DNA of 64,000 nucleotides, taken from assembly GCA_964500445.1 (NCBI GenBank), contig CAZCOG010000018.1:41047-105046 (forward strand), read 5' to 3'. The DNA comes from Persicitalea sp964500445 (GTDB lineage: Bacteria > Bacteroidota > Bacteroidia > Cytophagales > Spirosomataceae). The translations under genes and the position numbers were made by a program. Below the pieces are notes generated by a model. That model saw only the letters and a list, made by a program, of their open reading frames with translations, was not told where the DNA came from and searched no databases. Position 1 is the stretch's first letter, and each line of letters starts with the position of its first letter. This document shows positions 51,347-60,270 of this stretch, one piece after another.

Positions 51347-52435
51347 TCAGTACCAAACTACCTCTTCCAGCATCTTCACATACTGCGCAATACCCCCTTC
51401 GATTTCGTGCAGATAAATAAACTCATCGGCGGTATGCGACCGGCCCGAATCTCCCGGTCCCATTTTGAGCGAAGGGCAATCCAATAGTGCCTGGTCAGAA
51501 GTGGTGGGGGAGCCGTAGGTGTTGCGTCCCAATCGCAGCCCTGCCTGCACAATGGCGTGTTCGATGGGAATACTCGAAGGTCGCAATCGTACTGAACGAG
51601 CATCCACATCCGACTGGATATGAGCCTGGATTTCCTCCACGACTTCTTCCAGTGTGTACTGTTCCGTTACCCGCACATCGACAGTGAAGGTGCAGGTATC
51701 CGGCACGACGTTGTGCTGCGTGCCGGCGTTGATCATCGTCACTGACATCTTGACCGGTCCGAGCGTAGGCGAAACCTTCGGAAATCGGTAACCCGTTATC
51801 CACTCAATATCTTTAATCGCTTTGTAAAGGGCATTTTCACCTTCGTCGCGGGCGGCGTGGCCGGATTTCCCCCTGGCAGTACAGTCAAGTACCAGCAAAC
51901 CTTTTTCGGCGACGGCCAGGTGCATCTCGGTCGGTTCGCCCACGATGGCAAACGAGATTGGTGGTAAGTCAGGTACCACGATCTCGAGCCCTTCCTTTCC
52001 GGAGATTTCTTCCTCGGCGCTAGCCACTAAGGCGATATTATAGCCCATCCCTTCGCGTTCGTAGAAGTGGCAAAAGGTCGCGATCAGCGACACCAGGCAG
52101 CCGCCCGCGTCGTTGCTGCCCAGGCCGTAGAGCTTACCATCGCGCTCGAGTGGTTCAAACGGATCGAGCGTCCAGGATTTATTGGGTTTTACAGTATCAT
52201 GGTGGGAGTTGAGAAGTAGTGTGGGTTTGGTGGCATCGAAATGACGATTCAGCGCCCACACGTTATTCTTTTTGCGGTGAAAGGGGATTTCTTTCTTCTG
52301 TAAAAAATCTTCAAGATGCCGGGCGGTGTTTTCTTCTTCACGGCTGAAGGAAGACGTAGAAATCAGGGTTTTGAGGAGTTGAGTTGCCTGATGGGTTAAG
52401 GTAGTAAGGTTATCTTTTTCAAGAATGGGGGTCAT
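51347..52435 (-). CDS. argE: M20-family deacylase, probable acetylornithine/acetylcitrulline deacetylase
   Basis: 362 residues with the M20 dinuclear zinc ligands: S-H-H-D-T-V (His, Asp), G-S-N-D-A-G-G (Asp), S-A-E-E-E (catalytic Glu and ligand Glu), V-G-E-P-T-E and a late His in S-G-R-S-H-T-A-D-E-F. The dimerisation domain lies between (about 170-280). In pathways using an acylornithine carbamoyltransferase (present at 60271-61236), this enzyme would remove the acyl group from acylcitrulline. The role is inferred from context; LysK or DapE-type activity is an alternative. It follows proA with its own -7 box. Confidence 0.82.
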   Translation of the reverse strand: MTPILEKDNLTTLTHQATQLLKTLISTSSFSREEENTARHLEDFLQKKEIPFHRKKNNVWALNRHFDATKPTLLLNSHHDTVKPNKSWTLDPFEPLERDGKLYGLGSNDAGGCLVSLIATFCHFYEREGMGYNIALVASAEEEISGKEGLEIVVPDLPPISFAIVGEPTEMHLAVAEKGLLVLDCTARGKSGHAARDEGENALYKAIKDIEWITGYRFPKVSPTLGPVKMSVTMINAGTQHNVVPDTCTFTVDVRVTEQYTLEEVVEEIQAHIQSDVDARSVRLRPSSIPIEHAIVQAGLRLGRNTYGSPTTSDQALLDCPSLKMGPGDSGRSHTADEFIYLHEIEGGIAQYVKMLEEVVWY

Positions 52436-52466
52436 AAAAAAGGGATGAAGTTTTCGATGCTTTAAC

Positions 52467-52474
52467 CAAAGATA
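52467..52474 (-). promoter_or_regulatory. Candidate -7 promoter element TATCTTTG of the M20 gene
   Basis: A perfect TAnnTTTG match in the proA-M20 gap, 31 bases before the ATG at 52435. It would allow expression independent of aat-proB-proA. Confidence 0.45.
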
Positions 52475-52486
52475 CGAAAAAAGCCC

Positions 52487-53767
52487 CTACGTCCGAACCT
52501 GCCCGTCGCCGCGCACCACCCATTTTTCGGTCACGAGTTTTTCCAACGCAAATGGTCCGCGAGCATGAAGTTTCTGGGTAGAAATGCCTATTTCGGCTCC
52601 CAAAGCGAACACTGCGCCATCGGTAAAGCGCGTGGAAGCATTGGCATACACCGCCGCCGCGTCCACTTCGTTCAGAAAAGTTTCGCACGCTTCGGCATCT
52701 TCCGAAACGATGGCCTCCGAGTGCCGCGACGAATATTCCTGAATATGCGCCAAGGCTTCGGAAAGACCCTCTACAACTTTTACCGAACACTTATAATCCA
52801 AAAACTCCCGGCCAAAATCTTCCGATTGCGCTTTTTGCAGAAAAGGATAGTTGACAGCTTGCAGAATTGGATGAGCAATGTCGTCTGCAAAAATTTCTAC
52901 ATCGTAAGCGGCGAGTCCGGCTTTGATCTTGGGCAAAAATTCCTCTGCCACGGCTCGGTCCACCAATATGGTATCTAGGGAGTTGCAGACCGAAGGCCGC
53001 GACACCTTAGCGTTAACTACAATGGCCCGCGCTTTTTCCAGGTCCGCCGATTTCTCTACGTAAGTGTGGCACACGCCCGCCCCCGTTTCAATAGTCGGTA
53101 CCAAGGAATTTTTCCGTACGTACTGAATCAAAGCTTCCGATCCACGCGGAATAATGATATCCACATAGCGCGTAGCAGTCAGCATTTCCTGCGTGTATTG
53201 GCGGTCGGTGGGTAGTAGCGTCACGGCGGCGGCAGGAACGTTGAATTTCCCCAGAGTTTCGTGAATGAGCTTGACCAGGCAATTATTGGAATAAGACGCC
53301 TCCTTGCCTCCTTTGAGGACACACGCATTGCCGGAGCGCAGACAAAGCGCCGCTACATCAAGTGTGACGTTAGGCCTCGACTCGTAGATGACGCCCACCA
53401 CGCCCAATGGCACGGCAATCTTCTGCAATTTCAGGCCTTGCTCCAAGGTTCGTTCCAGAAGTACCTTACCGCTCGGGTCAGGTAGATTTGCCACTTCACG
53501 CAGACTTTGTGCGAGGCCCTCGATCCGTTTCTCGTTCAGCAGCAGCCGGTCCTTCTTCGGATCGGCATCATCCATCCGATCCAGGTCTTTCTGATTTTCG
53601 GCCAGGATTAGATCTTTCCGCGCCAAAATTCGCTCCGCCAGATCGTTCAATAAATCCGCTTTCGTGCTATCACTCAAATTCCGCACCGCCCCCGCTGACT
53701 GCCGGGAAGACTGAAATATGGTTTGGGTTTCTAAACCAACCTCGTCAATTACATCACTATCTTCCAT
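52487..53767 (-). CDS. proA: Gamma-glutamyl phosphate reductase
   Basis: 426 residues, the usual ProA length plus a short lead. Signature segments are G-V-I-Y-E-S-R-P-N-V-T, S-G-N-A-C-V-L-K-G-G-K-E-A, E-T-G-A-G-V-C-H-T-Y, the catalytic cysteine in S-V-C-N-S-L-D-T, and D-Y-K-C-S-V-K-V-V. It reduces L-glutamate 5-phosphate with NADPH to the semialdehyde, step two of proline synthesis. It follows proB after 24 bases. Confidence 0.95.
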   Translation of the reverse strand: MEDSDVIDEVGLETQTIFQSSRQSAGAVRNLSDSTKADLLNDLAERILARKDLILAENQKDLDRMDDADPKKDRLLLNEKRIEGLAQSLREVANLPDPSGKVLLERTLEQGLKLQKIAVPLGVVGVIYESRPNVTLDVAALCLRSGNACVLKGGKEASYSNNCLVKLIHETLGKFNVPAAAVTLLPTDRQYTQEMLTATRYVDIIIPRGSEALIQYVRKNSLVPTIETGAGVCHTYVEKSADLEKARAIVVNAKVSRPSVCNSLDTILVDRAVAEEFLPKIKAGLAAYDVEIFADDIAHPILQAVNYPFLQKAQSEDFGREFLDYKCSVKVVEGLSEALAHIQEYSSRHSEAIVSEDAEACETFLNEVDAAAVYANASTRFTDGAVFALGAEIGISTQKLHARGPFALEKLVTEKWVVRGDGQVRT

Positions 53768-53791
53768 AAATCTTTAATTTACTCTGTATCT

Positions 53792-54829
53792 CTAAAACAA
53801 AACAATGTCACTGGCATTGGCCACCTCGAAATTCAGCGTCTTCAAGTTTTCCACAATCGCCGAAGAAGTCGCCCGCGCCCGCGCTACCGCAACCATTTCC
53901 TGCTCGGGGTTGAAGATTTCCACTAATTCGCCGGCTTCAAACTCACCATCTACTGCCAAAATCCCTACGGCCAACAAGCTATGCCGGCTCTGCAAAGCGC
54001 GCACCGCGCCATCGTCTATCCGCAGCCGCCCGGCCACCAAGCCACCGCTACCGAGCCAGCGATTGCGAGCCGAAAGTGTACTGCTTTGTGGTTGAAACAC
54101 CGTTCCGGTTTCTAGCAGCAACGCTCGTAACAAGCCATCCGGTTCGTTTAGGCCAAAAATCACCACTTGGATTCCCATGCGGGTAGCGAGTTTCGTAAAA
54201 GTCAGCTTGGAAGCCATACCGCCCAGGCCCAGGGACGATTTATCCGTTCTGACCCAGCGAAAAACTTCGTTTACTTCCGCTACCTGTCGCAGGATTTGAC
54301 CGGAATCGTCCATCAGGCCCCCCACCGAAGTACATAGCATGAGCGTCTGTGCCCCGAAGCCAGTGGCAATCAGTGTAGCCAGTTCGTCATTGTCCGAAAA
54401 TTTTAATTCCCGATCACTGACTACGTCATTTTCGTTGACGATGGGAATAATATCGCTGGTCCAAAGCTCTTCAAAAGTACTTTTCAACTGCAAAAACTGA
54501 TGGCGGTTAGCGAAGTGCTGCCGTTCGCAAAGACTCTGCGCAATGGCAATTTGGTGAGGTCGAAAATGGGAAGCGTACAACCCAATTAACAATGGGTTAC
54601 CTACGGCGGCGGCAGCCTTTCGTTGCGTCAAAGTACCTTTATACGCCTGGATCTGGCCCTTGCCGGCCCCGACTGCACCCGAAGAAACAATGATGATACG
54701 ATAGCGGCGGTGCAACACGGCTACCTGACGGGCAATCTCAGCCAGTATAAGTTCATCCGGCTCGCCCGTCGGGAGAGTAATGGAGGCTGTACCGAATTTT
54801 ATTACAAGGATAGGTTTATTGGTGGGCAT
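53792..54829 (-). CDS. proB: Glutamate 5-kinase
   Basis: 345 residues: an amino-acid-kinase domain (V-I-K-F-G-T-A-S-I-T, I-I-V-S-S-G-A-V-G-A-G-K, I-P-I-V-N-E-N-D-V-V, G-L-G-G-M-A-S-K) followed by a PUA domain (about 260-345: R-L-R-I-D-D-G-A-V-R-A-L, L-L-A-V-G-I-L-A-V-D-G-E-F). It phosphorylates L-glutamate in the first step of proline synthesis and is normally feedback-inhibited by proline through the kinase domain. It starts six bases after aat, an unusual but tight pairing. Confidence 0.94.
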   Translation of the reverse strand: MPTNKPILVIKFGTASITLPTGEPDELILAEIARQVAVLHRRYRIIIVSSGAVGAGKGQIQAYKGTLTQRKAAAAVGNPLLIGLYASHFRPHQIAIAQSLCERQHFANRHQFLQLKSTFEELWTSDIIPIVNENDVVSDRELKFSDNDELATLIATGFGAQTLMLCTSVGGLMDDSGQILRQVAEVNEVFRWVRTDKSSLGLGGMASKLTFTKLATRMGIQVVIFGLNEPDGLLRALLLETGTVFQPQSSTLSARNRWLGSGGLVAGRLRIDDGAVRALQSRHSLLAVGILAVDGEFEAGELVEIFNPEQEMVAVARARATSSAIVENLKTLNFEVANASDIVLF

Positions 54830-54835
54830 AATCTA

Positions 54836-55459
54836 TTACGCCACGCGCTGAAAAACGGGTTCCAGCGCTTGCTCAGTGAAGCGGGTTTTCACCGCAATGG
54901 CTTGACGCAACCGGCCCACATATTCCAGTTTCGGAATCTCGACCGCTCCGAAGCGACGCACATTATCATTCATAAACTGCGTATCGAGCAAGCGGAAATT
55001 TCGCTCCCGGAGTAATTCAATAAGCGCGTGAAATGCCACTTTGGATGCATTACTTACCTTATGAAACATTGACTCGCCAAAAAACGCTGCACCAATCGAT
55101 ACACCATATAGCCCCCCTACTAATTTTCCGTCCTGATAAGATTCCACGCTGTGGGCCATACCCAGTTCGTGCAAACTGGTGTAGGCTTTGATGATATCTT
55201 CCGAAATCCAGGTACCATCTTCCTGCGTCCGCGGAGCAGCGCAATGGCGCATTACGCCCTCAAAATCGTAGTTGATGCGAATCTCAAACTTCCTTTTATT
55301 AAGTGTTGAGCGTAGGGATTTGGCCGGGCGATAGGTATCGATGGGGATAACGGCCCGTGGGTCGGGTGAGTACCAGTAAAGAGTGCCGTCAGCGTCGGCC
55401 ATCGGAAAAATTCCGTTGACGTAGCCGTATATAAGATCATCGGCGGTAAGTTGGCTCAT
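54836..55459 (-). CDS. aat: Leucyl/phenylalanyl-tRNA--protein transferase
   Basis: 207 residues from ATG 55459; the upstream ATG at 55492 overlaps the -7 box and is excluded. Aat motifs: Y-G-Y-V-N-G-I-F-P-M near the N-terminus, Y-W-Y-S-P-D-P-R-A, T-W-I-S-E-D-I-I-K-A-Y, H-S-V-E-S-Y-Q-D-G-K-L-V-G-G-L-Y-G-V-S-I-G-A-A-F-F-G-E-S-M-F. It adds Leu or Phe to proteins with N-terminal Arg/Lys, marking them for ClpAP-type degradation. It leads the run aat-proB-proA. Confidence 0.94.
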   Translation of the reverse strand: MSQLTADDLIYGYVNGIFPMADADGTLYWYSPDPRAVIPIDTYRPAKSLRSTLNKRKFEIRINYDFEGVMRHCAAPRTQEDGTWISEDIIKAYTSLHELGMAHSVESYQDGKLVGGLYGVSIGAAFFGESMFHKVSNASKVAFHALIELLRERNFRLLDTQFMNDNVRRFGAVEIPKLEYVGRLRQAIAVKTRFTEQALEPVFQRVA

Positions 55460-55489
55460 AAAGTGTATTATGGATTCAATAAAGTATTT

Positions 55490-55497
55490 CAAATGTA
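55490..55497 (-). promoter_or_regulatory. Candidate -7 promoter element TACATTTG of aat-proB-proA
   Basis: A perfect TAnnTTTG match 30 bases before the aat ATG at 55459. Confidence 0.5.
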
Positions 55498-55659
55498 GAA
55501 TTTAATTTAAATATACGAAGTTTTTAAAGACAAAAAATTGATTAACAATATGTTATGTTTAACGAAAGCTTTTAAGCGTAAAACAAAAATGAGTATTTTG
55601 GGCACCTAAACCTTTTTCTTGTTTAGAAAAATTTAAACACGCCGGGAGAACGTAAAAAA

Positions 55660-55667
55660 TATATTTG
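55660..55667 (+). promoter_or_regulatory. Candidate -7 promoter element TATATTTG of the arginine cluster
   Basis: A perfect TAnnTTTG match, placing transcription start near 55673 and leaving a long leader before the first gene at 55958. Confidence 0.5.
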
Positions 55668-55835
55668 TAGTTTAATTAGCAAGAGTGCATATTTTTATTC
55701 AGTTTTGCACCGTTTTATTAGCCAAAGTTCGCCACCCCGGCGCTTTTGCAAAGACCATTGAACAGCAAAGTGATTCCAGCTTTCTTTCATACGACACCCT
55801 TCCGATTTAGGTCCACCCGGACCAACTAATCTCTT

Positions 55836-55859
55836 TTTGCCTACGTGGCAAATATTTTT
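55836..55859 (+). terminator. Weak terminator-like hairpin in the arginine leader
   Basis: TTTGCC pairs with GGCAAA across TACGT and is followed by TATTTTTC. The six-bp stem is weak; its place inside a long leader makes attenuation conceivable. Confidence 0.3.
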
Positions 55860-55957
55860 CTGCCCCTTTTTCCTGCTTACTTTTAATCAAATTCACTACA
55901 AAATCGTTGTGAGTTTCCCCAAGCTTTGTGCGGAAGGAGTCAACTCAGCCTTTAAAC

Positions 55958-56656
55958 ATGAAAAATAAAGAAATTCAAGACAGTCATTTTATCGTTGAAG
56001 TAGCCACTGAAGACCACCTTCACCACGCCGAAACCATCTGCGCTGAAATGGAGGAGAGCGCCAAACAACGCGGAACGGGTATCGCCAAACGGTCCGTTGT
56101 GTACCTGATGGAGAAGATGGTGGAGGGGAAAGCTATTATCGCCACTACCAAAGATGGCGACTGGGTTGGCTTCTGCTACATTGAAACCTGGGAACACGGC
56201 AAATTTGTGGCTAACTCGGGTCTGATCGTTTCGCCTGATTACCGGAAAAGTGGTATGGCCAAGGCCATCAAATCCAAAGCATTCGAGCTTTCGCGCAAAA
56301 AGTACCCCAACGCCAAGATCATCGGTATAACCACCAGCCTGGCGGTGATGAAAATCAATTCTGACCTGGGCTACGAACCCGTTACGTTCAGTGAGTTGAC
56401 AACCGACGAAGCCTTCTGGAAAGGTTGCGCGAGCTGTGTCAACTACGATATCCTAACCCGCACAGGACGCAAAAATTGCCTTTGCACGGGTATGATGTAC
56501 AACCACGAGGAAGCCGAGAAAAAGGATGAAGAAGAGAACTGGAACTTCCTGAAAGAATCTAAACTGTACGAGCGCTGGATGCGTATCAAGCAGCGTATTA
56601 TGCTGCGAAGGTCCGACAATGCCAAGAAGCAAAATCCCGAAGCGACGCTTGTATAG
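55958..56656 (+). CDS. GNAT acyltransferase, probable N-acylglutamate synthase of arginine synthesis
   Basis: 232 residues from ATG 55958. One GNAT domain: V-G-F-C-Y-I-E-T-W-E, then G-L-I-V-S-P-D-Y-R-K-S-G-M-A-K-A-I with the acetyl-CoA loop R-K-S-G-M-A, and V-M-K-I-N-S-D-L-G-Y. The C-terminal extension has a Cys cluster (C-A-S-C-V-N-Y-D, then K-N-C-L-C-T-G-M-M-Y), possibly a metal site. Bacteroidota lack classical ArgA, and GNAT proteins of this kind at the head of the arg cluster are thought to acylate glutamate. Position before argG supports this. A terminator (56695-56738) follows it. Confidence 0.75.
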   Translation: MKNKEIQDSHFIVEVATEDHLHHAETICAEMEESAKQRGTGIAKRSVVYLMEKMVEGKAIIATTKDGDWVGFCYIETWEHGKFVANSGLIVSPDYRKSGMAKAIKSKAFELSRKKYPNAKIIGITTSLAVMKINSDLGYEPVTFSELTTDEAFWKGCASCVNYDILTRTGRKNCLCTGMMYNHEEAEKKDEEENWNFLKESKLYERWMRIKQRIMLRRSDNAKKQNPEATLV

Positions 56657-56694
56657 CCATCAGGTTTTAAGTCAATAGCTATTTGTCTTTTGAT

Positions 56695-56738
56695 AGCCCC
56701 GCTCGGATTTCTGCCAGGAACCGAAGTGGGGCTTTTTT
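56695..56738 (+). terminator. Intrinsic terminator between acyltransferase and argG
   Basis: AGCCCC-G-CTCGG pairs with CCGAAGTGGGGCT (imperfect) and is followed by TTTTT. It begins 39 bases after the stop at 56656. Confidence 0.8.
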
Positions 56739-56769
56739 CATATAAAAGGCATGAAAGCCGCAGATGTAG

Positions 56770-56777
56770 TAAGTTTG
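56770..56777 (+). promoter_or_regulatory. Candidate -7 promoter element TAAGTTTG of argG
   Basis: A perfect TAnnTTTG match between the terminator and the argG ATG at 56864. It implies separate transcription of argG-argC-argD-argF'. Confidence 0.45.
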
Positions 56778-56863
56778 CGAAGGTCAAGCGAAGAATTGGC
56801 CACCCAGAAGATTAAATACCGCCACGGCGGAAAGTTTCAACGATTAAACAAATTTAACAGATA

Positions 56864-58063
56864 ATGCCCAAGGTAGTACTAGCGTTCAGCGGTGGGCTGG
56901 ACACCTCGTTTTGTGTAAAATATTTGGCCGAAGATCAGGGCTACGACGTCTATTCCGTACTGGTTGATACAGGTGGCTTTTCTGCCGAAGAACTAAAAAA
57001 CATTGAAACCAACGCTTACGCTCTCGGCGTAAAGCAGCATACGACGGTCGACCGGACCAAGGAATATTACAACGACTGCATAAAGTACCTCGTCTTTGGT
57101 AATATCCTTAAAAACAATACTTATCCGTTGTCAGTAAGCGCCGAGCGCATTTTTCAGGCAGTGGCGGTGGCTGAGTACGCCAAAGAAATTGGTGCGTCGG
57201 CCATAGCGCACGGCAGCACCGGGGCAGGCAACGACCAAGTGCGTTTCGACATGGCCTTCCGTATCATTATGCCCGAAGCTGAGATCATCACGCCCATTCG
57301 TGATTTGAAACTTTCGCGGGAAGCTGAGATCGAGTACCTGACTAAAAAAGGTGTGCAGCGCGATTGGAAGAAAGCCGAATACAGCATCAACAAAGGCCTG
57401 TGGGGTACTTCGGTAGGTGGCAAAGAAACGCTGACCTCGAACCAGTACCTTCCCGAAAGCGCCTGGCCGACGCAGGTTACCAAAACCGAACCGGAAACGA
57501 TCACGCTGGAATTTGAACAGGGTGAATTGGTGGGTTTAAACGGACAACGTACCGAAACGCCAGTGCAAGCTATTCAACAATTGGCCGAAATGGCCCAGCC
57601 CTTTGGCATCGGACGCGACATTCATGTAGGCGATACGATTATCGGTATCAAAGGCCGCGTGGGCTTCGAGGCCGCCGCACCGCTGATTATCATTAAGGCT
57701 CACCACACTTTGGAAAAGCACGTACTGACCGAGCAGCAACTTTACTGGAAAGAGCAGCTTGCTAACTGGTATGGTAGTTTGTTGCACAAAGGGCAATTCG
57801 TTGAGCCAGTGATGCGTAACATCGAAACTTTCCTGACTGACACGCAAAACCACGTGACGGGTAAAGTGCAGGTGCATCTGGCCCCATACCGATTTTATGT
57901 CGAAGGCATCGAATCGGGTTTCGATTTGATGTCGCCCGTATTCGGCAGCTACGGCGAAATGAACAATGCCTGGACTGGCGACGATGTCCGTGGTTTCTCG
58001 AAAGTGGCGTCGAACCAGGCGATGATTTATCAGAAGATTAGCGAGTTATCCGAAAAGAAATGA
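56864..58063 (+). CDS. argG: Argininosuccinate synthase
   Basis: 399 residues. ATP pyrophosphatase motif A-F-S-G-G-L-D-T-S near residues 7-15; G-S-T-G-A-G-N-D-Q-V-R-F; T-S-N-Q-Y-L-P-E; and Y-G-x-L-L-H-K-G near the C-terminus. It joins citrulline and aspartate with ATP to give argininosuccinate. The length and motif spacing are normal. The stop overlaps the argC start by four bases (ATGA), so the two are coupled. Confidence 0.95.
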   Translation: MPKVVLAFSGGLDTSFCVKYLAEDQGYDVYSVLVDTGGFSAEELKNIETNAYALGVKQHTTVDRTKEYYNDCIKYLVFGNILKNNTYPLSVSAERIFQAVAVAEYAKEIGASAIAHGSTGAGNDQVRFDMAFRIIMPEAEIITPIRDLKLSREAEIEYLTKKGVQRDWKKAEYSINKGLWGTSVGGKETLTSNQYLPESAWPTQVTKTEPETITLEFEQGELVGLNGQRTETPVQAIQQLAEMAQPFGIGRDIHVGDTIIGIKGRVGFEAAAPLIIIKAHHTLEKHVLTEQQLYWKEQLANWYGSLLHKGQFVEPVMRNIETFLTDTQNHVTGKVQVHLAPYRFYVEGIESGFDLMSPVFGSYGEMNNAWTGDDVRGFSKVASNQAMIYQKISELSEKK

Positions 58064-59046
58064 CTGAAAAAATAAACATAGGGATTATCGGAGCCGCAGG
58101 CTATACGGGCGGAGAACTGATAAGAATTCTCCTAAATCACCCCAATGCCAACATCGTCTTCGCCCACAGTAATAGTCAGGCAGGAAAGTCAGTGTACGAC
58201 ACACATACCGACTTACTGGGCGATACCGATTTGGTTTTTTCGGGCGAGGAGTTTTCGACTTTACTAACGGATAATTCTTTGCAGGCCATTTTTCTTTGCT
58301 CTGGTCACGGTGAGTCGAAAAAATTTCTGGAAGCCAACAAAGTACCTGATTCGGTAAAAATCATCGACCTAAGTACCGATTTTAGAGATGAGGCGGAAGG
58401 TTTTATTTATGGCTTGCCTGAGTTGCAGAAGGACAAAATAATAGAAGCCACTAAAATCGCCAATCCCGGCTGCTTTGCTACTAGCATCGAACTGGCTTTG
58501 CTGCCATTGGCCCAGGCAGGATTGCTAAAAAACGATGTCCATGTCAGCGCGGTGACGGGTAGTACGGGGGCCGGGCAATCACTGAGCGCGACGACGCATT
58601 TTTCGTGGCGAAATAACAATGCTTCGATCTACAAAGCCTTCACGCACCAGCATTTGACCGAAATAAAAATGAGCGTTACGAAGCTGCAACACGGTTTCGA
58701 TAAAGCCATCAATTTCATTCCCTACCGGGGTGATTTCACGCGCGGCATTATGGCGAATGTTTATACGCAGTACGATGGTACTTTGGAAGAAGCGATCGAG
58801 TTGTATCGCACCTATTACCATCCTCATCCGTTTACGCACGTCAGTATTCCGGCCATTGATTTAAAGCAGGTCGTGAATACGAATAAGTGCATTGTCCACT
58901 TAGAGAAGCACGAGGGGCAGTTGCTGATTACCAGCATTATCGACAATTTGGCCAAAGGTGCCTCCGGCCAGGCAGTGCAGAATATGAATTTGATTTTTGG
59001 CTTACCCGACGACGCGGGTTTGCGACTGAAAGCTATGGCTTTCTAG
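58060..59046 (+). CDS. argC: N-acetyl-gamma-glutamyl-phosphate reductase
   Basis: 328 residues. NADP-binding start I-G-I-I-G-A-A-G-Y-T-G-G-E-L-I-R, catalytic cysteine in A-N-P-G-C-F-A-T, then V-S-A-V-T-G-S-T-G-A-G and the histidine region near H-P-H-P-F-T-H-V. It reduces N-acylglutamyl phosphate to the semialdehyde. In this lineage the acyl group could be acetyl or succinyl. It is coupled to argG and followed after 32 bases by argD. Confidence 0.95.
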   Translation: MTEKINIGIIGAAGYTGGELIRILLNHPNANIVFAHSNSQAGKSVYDTHTDLLGDTDLVFSGEEFSTLLTDNSLQAIFLCSGHGESKKFLEANKVPDSVKIIDLSTDFRDEAEGFIYGLPELQKDKIIEATKIANPGCFATSIELALLPLAQAGLLKNDVHVSAVTGSTGAGQSLSATTHFSWRNNNASIYKAFTHQHLTEIKMSVTKLQHGFDKAINFIPYRGDFTRGIMANVYTQYDGTLEEAIELYRTYYHPHPFTHVSIPAIDLKQVVNTNKCIVHLEKHEGQLLITSIIDNLAKGASGQAVQNMNLIFGLPDDAGLRLKAMAF

Positions 59047-59078
59047 TAAAAAATTGTCCATTTTCAATTATCCATAAG

Positions 59079-60227
59079 ATGTCAAATCTTTTCGACGTTT
59101 ACCCCATCTACGATATAGAACCTGTCAAGGCACGTGGTAGCTATATATGGGACCAAAATGGCACCAAATACACTGACCTTTACGGCGGCCACGCCGTAAT
59201 CTCCGTGGGTCACTGCCATCCTTATTACGTAGAGATGCTTACAAAGCAGATGAACGCCATCAGCTTTTATTCCAATTCGGTTAGAATTAGTTTGCAGGAA
59301 GAATTAGCGGAGAAGCTAGGAAAATTATCCGGCTACCCCGATTACAAACTTTTCCTGTGCAACTCGGGCGCGGAAGCCAACGAGAACGCTTTGAAACTGG
59401 CATCCTTTCACACGGGTCGGACCAAGGTAGTTGCTTTCAAAAAGGGTTTTCACGGACGTACCGCCGGAGCAGTAGCAGCTACGGACAATCCGTCGATTGT
59501 GGCGCCGGTTAATTACAATCAACACGTGACATTCCTGCCGTATAACGACATGGATGCTGCGGAAAACGGTATCGACGACGAGGTCTGTGCCGTGATTGTT
59601 GAAGGCATTCAGGGCGTGGGCGGCATCCACGTGGCCACCGACGAATTCCTGCAAACGCTGCGTCGCAAGTGCGATGAAACCGGGGCTGTACTAATCCTCG
59701 ACAGCGTACAGTGTGGCTACGGGCGCACCGGCAAGTTTTTCTCCCACCAGTTCAGCGGTATCCATCCCGACCTGATGACGATGGCCAAGGGCATGGGCAA
59801 CGGCTTCCCAATCGGTGGCGTGCTGATTTCTCCTAAGTTCAAGGCCAGCTACGGGCTGCTGGGAACTACCTTTGGCGGCAATCATCTGGCCTGTGCAGCG
59901 GGCGTGGCAGTGCTCGACATCATGAAAAACGAAAACCTGATCGATAACGCCGCTTGCATGGGTGAGTACCTAATGGAAGGCATTAAGCGCATCGGCAGTT
60001 ATAAGGAACTGCGCGGACGCGGCCTCATGATTGGCATAGAATATGATTTCCCAGTCAAAGATCTGCGTAATAAACTACTCTTCGACCACAAAATCTTTAC
60101 GGGCGTTGCCGGAGCCAATACACTGCGGCTACTACCTTCGCTGGCGATCGGCAAAGAGGAAGCTGACGCTTTTTTGGAAGCATTGAAAGAAGAAATATCT
60201 AATCTTAAAGAAACTGCTAACCCATAA
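59079..60227 (+). CDS. argD: Acylornithine aminotransferase (class III PLP)
   Basis: 382 residues from ATG 59079; the frame is open further upstream inside argC, but MSNLFDVYPIYDIEPVKARG is the natural family start. Class III aminotransferase motifs: N-S-G-A-E-A-N-E-N-A, F-H-G-R-T, V-E-G-I-Q-G-V-G-G-I, L-D-S-V-Q-C-G-Y-G-R-T-G and the PLP lysine in M-A-K-G-M-G-N-G-F-P. It transfers an amino group to the acylglutamate semialdehyde. In position and length it is a regular member. Confidence 0.93.
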   Translation: MSNLFDVYPIYDIEPVKARGSYIWDQNGTKYTDLYGGHAVISVGHCHPYYVEMLTKQMNAISFYSNSVRISLQEELAEKLGKLSGYPDYKLFLCNSGAEANENALKLASFHTGRTKVVAFKKGFHGRTAGAVAATDNPSIVAPVNYNQHVTFLPYNDMDAAENGIDDEVCAVIVEGIQGVGGIHVATDEFLQTLRRKCDETGAVLILDSVQCGYGRTGKFFSHQFSGIHPDLMTMAKGMGNGFPIGGVLISPKFKASYGLLGTTFGGNHLACAAGVAVLDIMKNENLIDNAACMGEYLMEGIKRIGSYKELRGRGLMIGIEYDFPVKDLRNKLLFDHKIFTGVAGANTLRLLPSLAIGKEEADAFLEALKEEISNLKETANP

Positions 60228-60270
60228 CCATTTATCGTTTGACTAGCAAGCGAACGCAAAACCTCCCTGA

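Larger units (their letters stand above)
55460..55957. promoter_or_regulatory. Divergent control region of aat-proBA and the arginine cluster
   Basis: About 500 AT-rich bases with no supported gene. It holds one -7 box for each direction (55490-55497 minus, 55660-55667 plus). From the plus-strand box a leader of about 285 bases precedes the acyltransferase ATG. In it are a short stem GGTCC/GGACC (55810-55823) and the terminator-like hairpin at 55836-55859. Confidence 0.55.

Noticed and set aside
55686..55701. ARG-box-like sequence TGCAT...ATTCA upstream of the arginine cluster
   Set aside because: The half-sites are six bases apart where ArgR boxes have four, and one half has a mismatch. It is too weak to call an operator, though the region deserves a motif search.
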